From Thermosynechococcus sp. NK55a (GTDB lineage: Bacteria; Cyanobacteriota; Cyanobacteriia; Thermosynechococcales; Thermosynechococcaceae), in contig NC_023033.1 in NCBI RefSeq assembly GCF_000505665.1, positions 2,136,313 to 2,200,312 of the forward strand: a stretch of DNA of 64,000 nt. Reading direction: 5' to 3'. The notes beneath the pieces were generated by a model. The model saw only the letters and a program-made list of their open reading frames with translations, did no database searches and was not told where the DNA came from. Positions within the stretch are counted from its first letter, which is position 1, and the number at the start of each line of letters is the position of its first letter. Below, one piece after another: positions 48,050 through 56,149 of this stretch. Made by a program: the position numbers and the translations under genes.

Positions 48050-49063
48050 CTACTTCATCTGATCAACCACCTTAACGCTGATAGACGTTGCCGACTCCCG
48101 CAAGCGGGTGGGTAAGGGGAGTTGTTGCCACCACTGCCCAAGCACTTGGCGCTGATTAATGATGTAAATGCTAATGAGCGTCAGACCCACGCCTAGTAAC
48201 TGAACTTGACTCAGGGTTTCCCCCAAGAACCAATGCCCAAAGGTGAGAGCAAATACTGGGGTGAGAAACGTTAGGGCACTGAGACTGGTGAGATTCCCCT
48301 TGGCAGCGAAATAGAAAAAGACACCGTAGGACAGCGCACTACCAAAGAAAGTCGCATAGCCAAGGTTGAGGACATCCGACCAGTGTAGGGCTGCCCAAGG
48401 CGCTGGGCTATTTAAGCTCGGCCAGATCAACAGCGGCAACCCGCCCAAGACCATGTGCCAGCCTGTAGCCACAATTGGATCCGCATAGCGTGCTAAGGGA
48501 CGCATGAGAATCGTCCCCACTGCCATCGAGAGGGCAGCCAATAGCATCCACAGTTCGCCCCGCTGCCACCACTGTCCCCAAGAAATACTGTGCCATGCGC
48601 TGGGTTGATGGAGCAGGGTCAATAGATCATCACCTAGACCAATGCCACTAATGCCCACTAAGCCAAGAAAGAGCCCCAGCCAACCCCAGCCGCCAACTCG
48701 CTCTTGATACAACCAGCGGGACAACAGCGCCACCGCCAGGGGTTGGGAGTCAATCATCACAGAGCCAAGACCTGCGCCCGTTTTGGATAGGCCAGTGGCC
48801 AGAAGCCCCTGAAATAAAAAGCCATCCACAAGGGCAAAAAGACTAATCCATCCCCATGCCCGCAAGTGATGGGGTTGGGGCTTACCGAGGGCGATCGCCA
48901 CCGCTAAAACTAGAAGACCTGCCGGCACAAGGCGCACACCGGCAACCCACAGCGGCGAGGTATGGGGCATGACCTCCTTCATGGCCACCATGGCAGTTCC
49001 CCAAAAGAAAAAGGGGGAGATTAAAATCAAGCGTTGCCAGAGTGCGGTCACGGGCGTTGCCAA
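48050..49063 (-). CDS. EamA/DMT-family transporter
   Basis: The 337 residues include ten likely membrane helices in two EamA repeats; the first begins ILISPFFFWGTAMVAMKEVMPHTSPLWVAGVRLVPAG and the second about residue 170, ELWMLLAALSMAVGTILMRPL. The end of each repeat carries the helix pair typical of drug/metabolite transporters (LLSRWLYQERVGGWGWLGLFLGLVG and FGHWFLGETLSQVQLLGVGLTLIS). The cargo is unknown. The upstream gap contains an 8-bp inverted repeat and a TATAAT. Confidence 0.88.
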   Translation of the reverse strand: MATPVTALWQRLILISPFFFWGTAMVAMKEVMPHTSPLWVAGVRLVPAGLLVLAVAIALGKPQPHHLRAWGWISLFALVDGFLFQGLLATGLSKTGAGLGSVMIDSQPLAVALLSRWLYQERVGGWGWLGLFLGLVGISGIGLGDDLLTLLHQPSAWHSISWGQWWQRGELWMLLAALSMAVGTILMRPLARYADPIVATGWHMVLGGLPLLIWPSLNSPAPWAALHWSDVLNLGYATFFGSALSYGVFFYFAAKGNLTSLSALTFLTPVFALTFGHWFLGETLSQVQLLGVGLTLISIYIINQRQVLGQWWQQLPLPTRLRESATSISVKVVDQMK

Positions 49064-49075
49064 ACCAGGAGAATG

Positions 49076-49104
49076 TTAAGGATTATTGCGATTCGTATCC
49101 TTAA
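49076..49104. promoter_or_regulatory. Inverted repeat between EamA transporter and the next gene
   Basis: TTAAGGAT and ATCCTTAA are perfect 8-base arms with 13 bases between them. TATAAT (49107-49112) follows directly. The layout suggests an operator beside a promoter; it could serve the plus-strand gene or the divergent transporter gene. Confidence 0.4.
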
Positions 49105-49235
49105 ATTATAATCCTGCCGTGGGCAACGGCAACTTCAGGAGGGAATTGTCAAGTTGATTTGCTATAACAAGTTCTAATGACCTCCCTGGCATCCTAGGGA
49201 AATTTCAGGCAGTGGGTGAGGAGCCGCAGCAGGAG

Positions 49236-51108
49236 ATGAAAGCACTAGAGGTTTGGCAACGGTGGTTCCGGCGGGTTCCTAAGTCAGCGGAGCTAGCGAT
49301 CGCCCCTGTGGGGACAACGGCCACCGAATCTATGCCCGCCCGCTGGCAAGTCTATCGTCAACGGCTCATGGCATATGAGGGGTGGCCTTGGCTCATCCCT
49401 TTTTTATCTCCGGGGCAACGCTCATGGCAGCCAGCACTTGGCTATTGCTGTTACCCCCCTTGCCCGATTGTCGTCACCCATTCTTGACCATGAGGGATGG
49501 CGATCGCCTCTACTGCGCCGATCAAGCAGTCCTCCACGGCAACTTACCCTCTCTTGCGCAAGCCATTGAAACCGTCAGTCAGTGGCCAGAAGATCACCCC
49601 CTGTTTCCTCAAGCTAAGCGGCGCCTGGATGAATGGTCAGCTGCCCTATTGGTCATTGCTCGCCAACAGTTGAGCCAAGGCAATATCAAACTGGCAACGC
49701 TGCTCCTGAAAAAATCCCCACCACCGCAGCGAGCTACTCCCAAGCCCAGGAGCTACTAACCGCAACCAATGGGGGAGAAGGTGGAAACTTGTTGGCAACG
49801 GCTGAGGCGGCACTGCGCCAGCAGGATTGGGGATTGGCTTTGCTGCAAGTGAAACTCATGAACCAGCTCGGTACTGACTACTGGCGCGAACAGGCACAAA
49901 AGCTCTCGGTGCGCATCTCCCAAGAACAGGATGCGTGGGTACAACTGGTGCAGGCGCGGGATTTGGCGGCTTGGTTAACGGCCAATGAACTGGCGGCGGC
50001 AGTGATGCTGGCTCTGAAAATTCCCCCAGAGGCGGTTGTCTATTCCCAAGCCCAGGCGGATATTCGCCGTTGGATTCCTGAAGTGTTTGCCTATGCTGAG
50101 GAACGCTTAGCGGCCGGCGATCGCGAGGGTGCCTTAGCCCTCATTGAAAAAATTGCCCCAGCTCTCGATGTTTCCTACCACGATCGCCCAATCGTCATCC
50201 TTGGTCAAGCCAAAGCCCTTGCGGCGAAGGGAACGGTTCTCGGTTACTGGGAGGCGATCGCCCGGGTGCAGCAGATTCCGATCACGGATCCCTTCTATGA
50301 ATCGGCTCAAGCCTACCTCAACAGATGGCAGCAACAGTTGCGTAACCAGCAGCACCTCCAGTGGGCAACATGGCTTGCCAATACCCGTCTGCGCTGGGGG
50401 TATGCCTTGGCCATTGCTCAAGCTCGGCAGGTGCCCCTTGGTCAGCCAGAACGGGGTCAAGCCCAAGGTTTGATTGCCCTTTGGCAGCGCGATCTAGGCA
50501 CGATTGACGAGCGGCCTCTGCTCCATGCAGCAATCGCCCTTGCAAAACAGAAACAGTACCAAGCTGCCCTGGGGGTTTTACGATCTTTCCCCCGCGATGC
50601 AGTGCTCGCTGCCGTGATAGCTAACTATCGCGACCAGTGGCAAGCAAAACTCGAAGAAATTCAGGATCGTCCCATTCTGGATCGAGCGATTCGCTTGGCG
50701 CGGGAAGGCAAACTGGCGGAAGCCATTCAAACCGCTGAGCAAATTGGTCGAGATCGCGCCCTCTACCGTGAAGCCCTCAATCGCATTTGGCAATGGGACT
50801 ATGAACTCAGCCTGCGTCAACGTCAACAGGCGGCACCCACGACGCCCGCTTGGTGGGAAAGCCCCCCCAGTACCCCTGAAGGGACTTCTGAACCAGTCGC
50901 CGAGCCACAATCAGCTTCCCCAGCAACACCCACGCCAGAGGCCACCACCCCTGCACCTACCCCTGGGGTATCTCCCACACCCACCCCTGAAACCCCCGTT
51001 GCCCCTGCCCCTGCCAGTCCTTCACCAACACCTGGCGCTACCGTTGTCCCTACGCCCACACCTGTTCAACCTCCACCAGCGGAACCTGAACCAACGCCTA
51101 CCCCCTAG
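49236..51108 (+). CDS. Membrane-anchored repeat protein, broken by two frameshifts
   Basis: Three frames make one protein of about 620 residues. The first (49236 on) reads [20 protein letters not shown] to [10 protein letters not shown]. At T6 (49400-49405) it passes to a frame reading [23 protein letters not shown], so the only membrane segment is formed across the break. That frame continues to LATLLLKK, and at A6 (49709-49714) passes to [15 protein letters not shown]. The rest is helical repeats, ending in a proline/threonine-rich tail. Such proteins are found in other cyanobacteria, from memory as unnamed ones. The ATG at 49236 overlaps an AGGAG. Either shift is restored by -1 frameshifting or one added base. 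Confidence 0.65.
49400..49405 (+). promoter_or_regulatory. T6 run forming a T TTT TTA heptamer
   Basis: In the first frame the codons are ccT TTT TTA tct, exactly a -1 slippery heptamer of the retroviral type. A -1 shift here restores the membrane segment. One missing T in the assembly would look the same. Confidence 0.4.
49709..51108 (+). CDS. C-terminal part of the frameshifted repeat protein
   Basis: This 466-codon stretch in a third frame is the largest piece of the broken gene. It holds repeated helix pairs such as [20 protein letters not shown] and [20 protein letters not shown], then [24 protein letters not shown] and [25 protein letters not shown], giving a TPR-like pattern. The last 85 residues are a PTPTPE-type low-complexity tail, unusual for a cytoplasmic protein, and consistent with a cell-wall-facing or membrane-tethered role. 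It has no good start codon or ribosome site of its own close to the frame entry at the A6 run. Confidence 0.7.
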
Positions 51109-51161
51109 GGATCGCTGGTCATCGTAAAATAGAGGCTCTGTGCAGTATCGATAGCCCAGGT

Positions 51162-52970
51162 ATGCGCCTCTCCCAAATGCTCTTTGTTACCCTCCGCGAT
51201 GATCCAGCGGAAGCAGAAATTCCCAGCCACAAATTATTGCTGCGGGCGGGATATATTCGGCGGATTGCCAGTGGCATCTATAGCTATCTGCCTTTGATGT
51301 GGCGAGTGTTGCAAAAAGTGAGTGCAATTGTTCGTGAAGAAATGAACCGCAGTGGCGCCTTGGAATGTTTGCTGCCGCAATTGCAACCTGCTGAACTGTG
51401 GCAAGAATCGGGTCGTTGGGACACCTATACCAAAGCCGAAGGGATTATGTTTTCCCTCACCGATCGCGCTGAGCGGCAGTTGGGACTGGGGCCTACCCAT
51501 GAGGAGGTGATCACTGCCCTCGCCAAGGACTTGATTCGCTCCTATCGTCAGTTGCCCGTGCACCTGTACCAAATTCAAACGAAATTTCGCGATGAGATTC
51601 GCCCGCGATTTGGCCTAATGCGGGGACGGGAATTCATTATGAAGGACGGCTACTCCTTCCATGCCGATGTGGCTAGTCTCAAGGAAACCTACCAGGTGAT
51701 GTACGACACCTATAGTCGTATTCTGCAGCGCTGTGGCCTGAGGTTTCGAGCCGTGGAGGCCGATTCGGGTGCGATTGGCGGATCGGGTTCCCATGAGTTT
51801 ATGGTACTGGCTGCCGCCGGCGAAGATGAGGTGCTCTATACGGCTGACGGCCAATATGCCGCCAATGTGGAAAAGGCCGTCTCGCTCCCCCCTGACGCAG
51901 TGCCGACAACCTACAAAAAGGTGGCGACGCTGGATACCCCCAATGCAGCGACGATTGATGCCCTGGTTGAGCAGTTGCAGTGCCATCCTACGCAAATTGT
52001 GAAAAATGTCCTCTATCGAGCAGTCTTCGATAATGGGCGAGTGGGTCTTGTGCTGGTGAGTATTCGCGGCGATCAAGAGGTGAACAGCGTCAAGCTGCAC
52101 AACACCCTCACTTCCCTTGCGCCCAACTACGGGGCAACAAAACTGCTGGATCTGCGGCTGGCAGATGCCAATACAGCCCAAGAGTGGGCAGCCACCCCCA
52201 TTCCCTTTGGTTACATTGGCCCTGATTTAGAAGATGCCGTTATTAAGGCCGATTCCCAAATTATTCCCCAGTGGATTCGCATTGCCGATCGCACCGTGGT
52301 GGAGTTAAAGCGATTTATTACGGGAGCCAATCGCGATCAACAGCATCGGGTGGGGGTGAACTGGGGCAAATCCTGTCCCTTGCCAGCAATTATTGCCGAT
52401 GTTCGCAAAGCCCAGGCGGGCGATCGCGCCTGCCATGATCCAACGCAGCACCTAGAAACGGCACGGGGCATTGAAATTGGCCATATTTTCCAGTTGGGCA
52501 CCAAGTATTCTGAGGCAATGAAGGCCACCTACACCAATGAGCAGGGGGAAGAGGTGCCTCTGGTGATGGGTTGTTACGGCATCGGCATTTCCCGCTTGGC
52601 ACAGGCGGCGGTGGAGCAGCACCACGACGCCCAAGGGATTATCTGGCCGCTGGCGATCGCCCCCTATCAGGTGATTATTGTTGTGCCCAACATTGAGGAT
52701 GCGCAGCAAATGCAGGCGGCCACTGATCTTTACGAGCAGCTTCAGGCGGCAGGGATTGAGGTGCTCCTCGACGATCGCGATGAGCGGGCAGGGGTGAAAT
52801 TCAAAGATGCGGATTTGATTGGCATTCCCTATCGACTGGTGACAGGACGGGCGATCGCCCATGGGGAAGTGGAACTCATCATCCGGGCAACAGGGGCGAA
52901 ATCCACCCTCCCTTTAACCGAGGTTGTTCGTTATCTTCAAAAGGAGATTGCTCAGCAGTTAGCCCCATGA
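51162..52970 (+). CDS. proS: Prolyl-tRNA synthetase
   Basis: This class II synthetase charges tRNA-Pro. The bacterial-type form begins [19 protein letters not shown]. Motif 2 is [23 protein letters not shown], and motif 3 is [20 protein letters not shown]. Between motifs 2 and 3 lies an editing (INS) domain, about residues 225-400, with [25 protein letters not shown]. The C-terminal anticodon domain ends at 602 residues. The next gene starts at ATGA overlapping its stop. Confidence 0.97.
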   Translation: MRLSQMLFVTLRDDPAEAEIPSHKLLLRAGYIRRIASGIYSYLPLMWRVLQKVSAIVREEMNRSGALECLLPQLQPAELWQESGRWDTYTKAEGIMFSLTDRAERQLGLGPTHEEVITALAKDLIRSYRQLPVHLYQIQTKFRDEIRPRFGLMRGREFIMKDGYSFHADVASLKETYQVMYDTYSRILQRCGLRFRAVEADSGAIGGSGSHEFMVLAAAGEDEVLYTADGQYAANVEKAVSLPPDAVPTTYKKVATLDTPNAATIDALVEQLQCHPTQIVKNVLYRAVFDNGRVGLVLVSIRGDQEVNSVKLHNTLTSLAPNYGATKLLDLRLADANTAQEWAATPIPFGYIGPDLEDAVIKADSQIIPQWIRIADRTVVELKRFITGANRDQQHRVGVNWGKSCPLPAIIADVRKAQAGDRACHDPTQHLETARGIEIGHIFQLGTKYSEAMKATYTNEQGEEVPLVMGCYGIGISRLAQAAVEQHHDAQGIIWPLAIAPYQVIIVVPNIEDAQQMQAATDLYEQLQAAGIEVLLDDRDERAGVKFKDADLIGIPYRLVTGRAIAHGEVELIIRATGAKSTLPLTEVVRYLQKEIAQQLAP

Positions 52971-53596
52971 TTCTCAATCCCCACCAGCGGACGAAATTGG
53001 ACAGCCGTAGTGATGACCTCTTTTATGCAGCACCGCGCTTTGTCACCCATGTGGATGATTTCTTTCTGGCCCGCCTTACGGATCTCTACCGTCAATACTT
53101 GCAGCCGCAGATGCGAGTCTTGGACCTAATGAGTAGTTGGGTCTCCCATCTGCCGCCAGAGCTATCCTTTCAGGAAGTGGTGGGGCATGGGATGAATGGG
53201 GCGGAGCTAGCCCGCAACCCCCGGCTGGATCGTTATTTTGTTCAGAATCTCAATGAAGAGTTGGCCTTACCCCTAGAGGATGCCAGTTTTAATGCCGTGT
53301 TGATGGCGGTGTCGGTGCAGTACCTCCAATATCCTGAGGCAACTTTTACGGAAATTGCCCGCATCCTTAAGCCCCAAGGGGTAGTTATTGTCAGCTTCTC
53401 GAATCGCATGTTTTTTGAAAAAGCGATTCAGGCGTGGCGTGAGGGTAACGAGGGCGATCGCGTGCAGTTGGTGCAAACCTATATCAACAGCATTCCTGCC
53501 CTCAAGGTGATCGAAACGCATCTGCCCCGCCCTTGGTCTTGTCTGGGATTTACCGATCCCTTCTATGCTGTCGTTGGTCAAAAACAACCTGTGTAA
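52967..53596 (+). CDS. SAM-dependent methyltransferase (class I)
   Basis: The 209-residue protein is a class I methyltransferase: [17 protein letters not shown] corresponds to the glycine-rich loop but is altered (LMSSWVSH instead of GxGxG), and [48 protein letters not shown] contains the later motifs. The family is widespread in cyanobacteria; the target is unknown. Start and stop overlap both neighbours (ATGA with proS, TAATG with the next gene), so the three are probably one operon. Confidence 0.85.
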   Translation: MILNPHQRTKLDSRSDDLFYAAPRFVTHVDDFFLARLTDLYRQYLQPQMRVLDLMSSWVSHLPPELSFQEVVGHGMNGAELARNPRLDRYFVQNLNEELALPLEDASFNAVLMAVSVQYLQYPEATFTEIARILKPQGVVIVSFSNRMFFEKAIQAWREGNEGDRVQLVQTYINSIPALKVIETHLPRPWSCLGFTDPFYAVVGQKQPV

Positions 53597-54168
53597 TGGT
53601 CAGAGGTGGGGTCTATGAGCAGTTTCGCGGCGCCCTCCTTGGACTCCTATGGGGGCTCGCTAAAGAGAAGGGCAATTTAGCGCAGGCATTGCCCCACCAA
53701 TGGTTAGCCCCTGACCAAGGGGAGTGGCCAGTTCAGCTGCCACAGTTGTTGGCATCATGGGATCAACCTTTGGTTTCAGTCCCCGAAGGGGTGCAGGAGA
53801 TTCAGACCCTGCTCCATGAGTACCTAGAAGCAGCTTGGGCACCTGAGCCTTTGCCTGTCCCCCCCCAGAGAGGAGACATGCTCCGCTATGCCTTGGCGAT
53901 CGCCCCTTGGGACTTAGAACTGGCCCATCAAATTGTCAGCAAACACCAACCCAGTGCTGCTTTGCTCTTAAGCTGTCTTTTTGGTGCCTATTGGGGGGCA
54001 TTGGCCCTACCCCTAGGTGCTTGGGAGTATTGGACGCCCACCGTGGCTGAAGTGCTCAGGAAGGTGATGGCGCAATGGACAGGGGGGATGGGAAACGAGA
54101 TCGTGATTGCCCCCAAGGCCGGCCTACAAAACTGGAGAAGGAACTGTACTGGGAACATAGCGCTCTAG
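53596..54168 (+). CDS. Conserved small protein, possibly ADP-ribosylglycohydrolase-like
   Basis: The 190-residue protein starts at TAATG overlapping the methyltransferase gene. The start [20 protein letters not shown] and [23 protein letters not shown] resemble pieces of ADP-ribosylglycohydrolases, where RGALLG and GAYWGA surround metal aspartates. The metal-binding aspartates are not visible (GLLWG, GAYWG), so it is at best an inactive relative. The end overlaps the convergent murA by 45 bases, so its last 15 residues ([14 protein letters not shown]) are coded on DNA shared with murA. Confidence 0.6.
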   Translation: MVRGGVYEQFRGALLGLLWGLAKEKGNLAQALPHQWLAPDQGEWPVQLPQLLASWDQPLVSVPEGVQEIQTLLHEYLEAAWAPEPLPVPPQRGDMLRYALAIAPWDLELAHQIVSKHQPSAALLLSCLFGAYWGALALPLGAWEYWTPTVAEVLRKVMAQWTGGMGNEIVIAPKAGLQNWRRNCTGNIAL

Positions 54169-55443
54169 CTGTGCGCCCAAACCCCGCAATTTGGCTTCGA
54201 TTTGCCAGTAGCCCCGATCTAAGTGCTGCAAGCCATAGACGTGGGTTTCGCCGTGGGCAGCCAGTCCAGCAACAACTAAAGCCGCTGTGGCGCGCAAATC
54301 CGTACCTGTTACCGGTGCACCGGAAAGATGGGGCACCCCGCGAATGGCAGCGTGATTCCCCTTGACGCGAATATCGGCACCCATGCGATTCAGTTCAGCC
54401 ACATGGCCAAAGCGATTTTCAAACACGGTTTCACTGACTAAACTATTGCCCTCACTGATCGCCAGCAACGTCATCATCAGCGCCTGCATATCCGTGGGAA
54501 AGCCGGGGTAGGGGAGCGTTTCAATGTCGGTGGCACGATAGCACTGGGCAGGGGTGAAGCAGGCACGGGTGGCATCGGGAAATTCAATCTTCGCTCCCAT
54601 CTCTTCGAGTTTGGCAACCACAGGCGTCAGGTGGCTGGGAATCACAGGTGCAAGAGTAATGGCCGAGCGGGTGACAGCAGCTGCCAACAGAAATGTACCC
54701 GCTTCAATGCGATCGGGGATGATTTCGTATTCAGTGCCGTGGAGGCGATCCACCCCAACAATCGTGATCGAATTGGTGCCGGCGCCATAGATTTTGGCCC
54801 CCATCGTGATACAGAAGTTGGCCAAATCCACCACTTCGGGTTCTTGGGCAGCATTTTCAATCGTGGTTTCCCCCTCGGCAAGGGTGGCGGCCATCATTAA
54901 TGTTTCGGTGGCACCGACGCTGGGATAGTCCAAGTAAATCCGTGTTCCTTTAAGTTTGGCCGCACTGGCGGTGACAACCCCATGATCGATCGTAACTTCG
55001 GCACCCATTGCTTGCAGACCACGCACATGCAGTTCCACCGGACGGGCACCAATGGCGCACCCCCCTGGCAAGGGGACGCGGGCAACACCCAACCGCGCCA
55101 CCAAAGGACCAATGACAAAAAAACTTGCCCGCAGTTGGCTGACTAGGGTATAGGGGGGATCGTTGGTATTTAGTGCTGTGGCATCAATGGCGATCGCCTC
55201 ACTCCCAAAGCGTTGTACCTTGACCCCCAATGATTGTAGAATTTCCCCCAGGCGGCGAATATCTGCTAGATCAGGCACGGCACGGAGAATCGTTGTATCC
55301 GCTGCTAGGAGTGCCCCCGCCATCAAGACTAATGCTGAATTCTTGGCTCCGCTAATCCTCACCTCACCCGCTAACCGATAGCCCCCCTGAATCTTGAGAT
55401 GTGCCTGCTCTGTGGTCAGCGGCGTTGTGGTCAAGGCTAGCAT
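54124..55443 (-). CDS. murA: UDP-N-acetylglucosamine 1-carboxyvinyltransferase
   Basis: MurA attaches PEP to UDP-GlcNAc, the first committed step of peptidoglycan synthesis. The active-site cysteine is in [16 protein letters not shown], as in fosfomycin-sensitive enzymes. Other signatures are [48 protein letters not shown] and the end [20 protein letters not shown]. The length of 439 residues is normal. A good promoter (TTGCAT and TATAAT) lies upstream on the minus strand. Confidence 0.97.
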   Translation of the reverse strand: MLALTTTPLTTEQAHLKIQGGYRLAGEVRISGAKNSALVLMAGALLAADTTILRAVPDLADIRRLGEILQSLGVKVQRFGSEAIAIDATALNTNDPPYTLVSQLRASFFVIGPLVARLGVARVPLPGGCAIGARPVELHVRGLQAMGAEVTIDHGVVTASAAKLKGTRIYLDYPSVGATETLMMAATLAEGETTIENAAQEPEVVDLANFCITMGAKIYGAGTNSITIVGVDRLHGTEYEIIPDRIEAGTFLLAAAVTRSAITLAPVIPSHLTPVVAKLEEMGAKIEFPDATRACFTPAQCYRATDIETLPYPGFPTDMQALMMTLLAISEGNSLVSETVFENRFGHVAELNRMGADIRVKGNHAAIRGVPHLSGAPVTGTDLRATAALVVAGLAAHGETHVYGLQHLDRGYWQIEAKLRGLGAQLERYVPSTVPSPVL

Positions 55444-55476
55444 ATTTCACTCTCACAGCCAAAAGAATTCCAAGCG

Positions 55477-55507
55477 ATTATATCCTATCAGTGCGAATTT
55501 TATGCAA
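55477..55507 (-). promoter_or_regulatory. Probable promoter of murA
   Basis: On the minus strand TTGCAT (55502-55507) and TATAAT (55477-55482) are 19 bases apart. The spacing is slightly long but the -10 is perfect. The ATG of murA lies 34 bases downstream. Confidence 0.4.
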
Positions 55508-55555
55508 AAATCAGTAGGGGAAAGACGGTTGTTGTGCCAGTAATTTCATCCTTTG

Positions 55556-55987
55556 ATGGAACCCCAAAATCTCAGCGATTTACTGCGGCAAGAGGTCGCT
55601 AAGCAGCGTCCAGCCTCCAGCAAGCGGAGTCGTCATCAGCCCACCAAGGCAGAACTAGAGCAAGAACTGGCCACCCTCAAAGCAGCCTTAGCAGCCGTAG
55701 AAGCTGAGAAAACTGCTCACAGCGCCCAGATAGAACAACTGCAACAGGAATTACAAAGGTGGCGCGATCGCGCCCAAGCGCTCGACACCGCGCTTCAGGA
55801 ACTCCAAACCCGCCATCAAGCCCTAGAAGCCAAATTTGAAGAGGCCAAGGCAGTCATTCGCCAACTCACCGCCCCTCAGCCCTACCGTTTTGAGGAGGTG
55901 GGATTTAAGCCCCTTGTCAATGAAATTCCTACCCCCAATCCCAATGCCTCTTCCCTTGGGGATGCGGAAATTGGTTGGTTTGACTAG
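55556..55987 (+). CDS. Coiled-coil protein of unknown function
   Basis: The protein of 143 residues has a short N-terminal segment (NLSDLLRQEVAKQR), a central coiled coil from about residue 30 to 105 (LEQELATLKAALAAVEAEKT, then QIEQLQQELQRWRDRAQALD) and a conserved tail FEEVGFKPLVNEIPTPNPN. Proteins of this size and layout are common in cyanobacteria, but I know no function. A TTG directly precedes the ATG. It runs divergently from murA. Confidence 0.65.
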   Translation: MEPQNLSDLLRQEVAKQRPASSKRSRHQPTKAELEQELATLKAALAAVEAEKTAHSAQIEQLQQELQRWRDRAQALDTALQELQTRHQALEAKFEEAKAVIRQLTAPQPYRFEEVGFKPLVNEIPTPNPNASSLGDAEIGWFD

Positions 55988-56071
55988 GGATTGTCCAAGC
56001 CCTTCGGGGACCCTTTGAGAAGATTAAAAAATGTAAAGGCGGATAAATCAATTATTAAAATTCCCGCAGTG

Positions 56072-56114
56072 GTAATCTAATGTACATTTCACAAATCTGT
56101 ATTAGCCTTAAGTT
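56072..56114 (+). promoter_or_regulatory. NtcA-type promoter of glgP
   Basis: GTAATCTAATGTAC (56072-56085) is an exact GTAN8TAC box. TAAGTT (56109-56114) fits TAN3T and starts 23 bases later, the same spacing as at the taxis operon. Transcription would start near 56121, about 29 bases before the ATG. Confidence 0.55.
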
Positions 56115-56149
56115 AAGTTATTTCCGATTCCTGCAGAGCCACAGTTTTC

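Noticed and set aside
50823-51059. Possible tandem DNA repeat in the PTPTPE-coding tail
   Set aside because: The repetition is at the protein level; the DNA units vary, so it is a low-complexity coding tail and not a minisatellite.
50744-51127. 127-codon proline-rich frame over the end of the repeat protein
   Set aside because: It is the out-of-frame reading of the PTPTPE-coding stretch.
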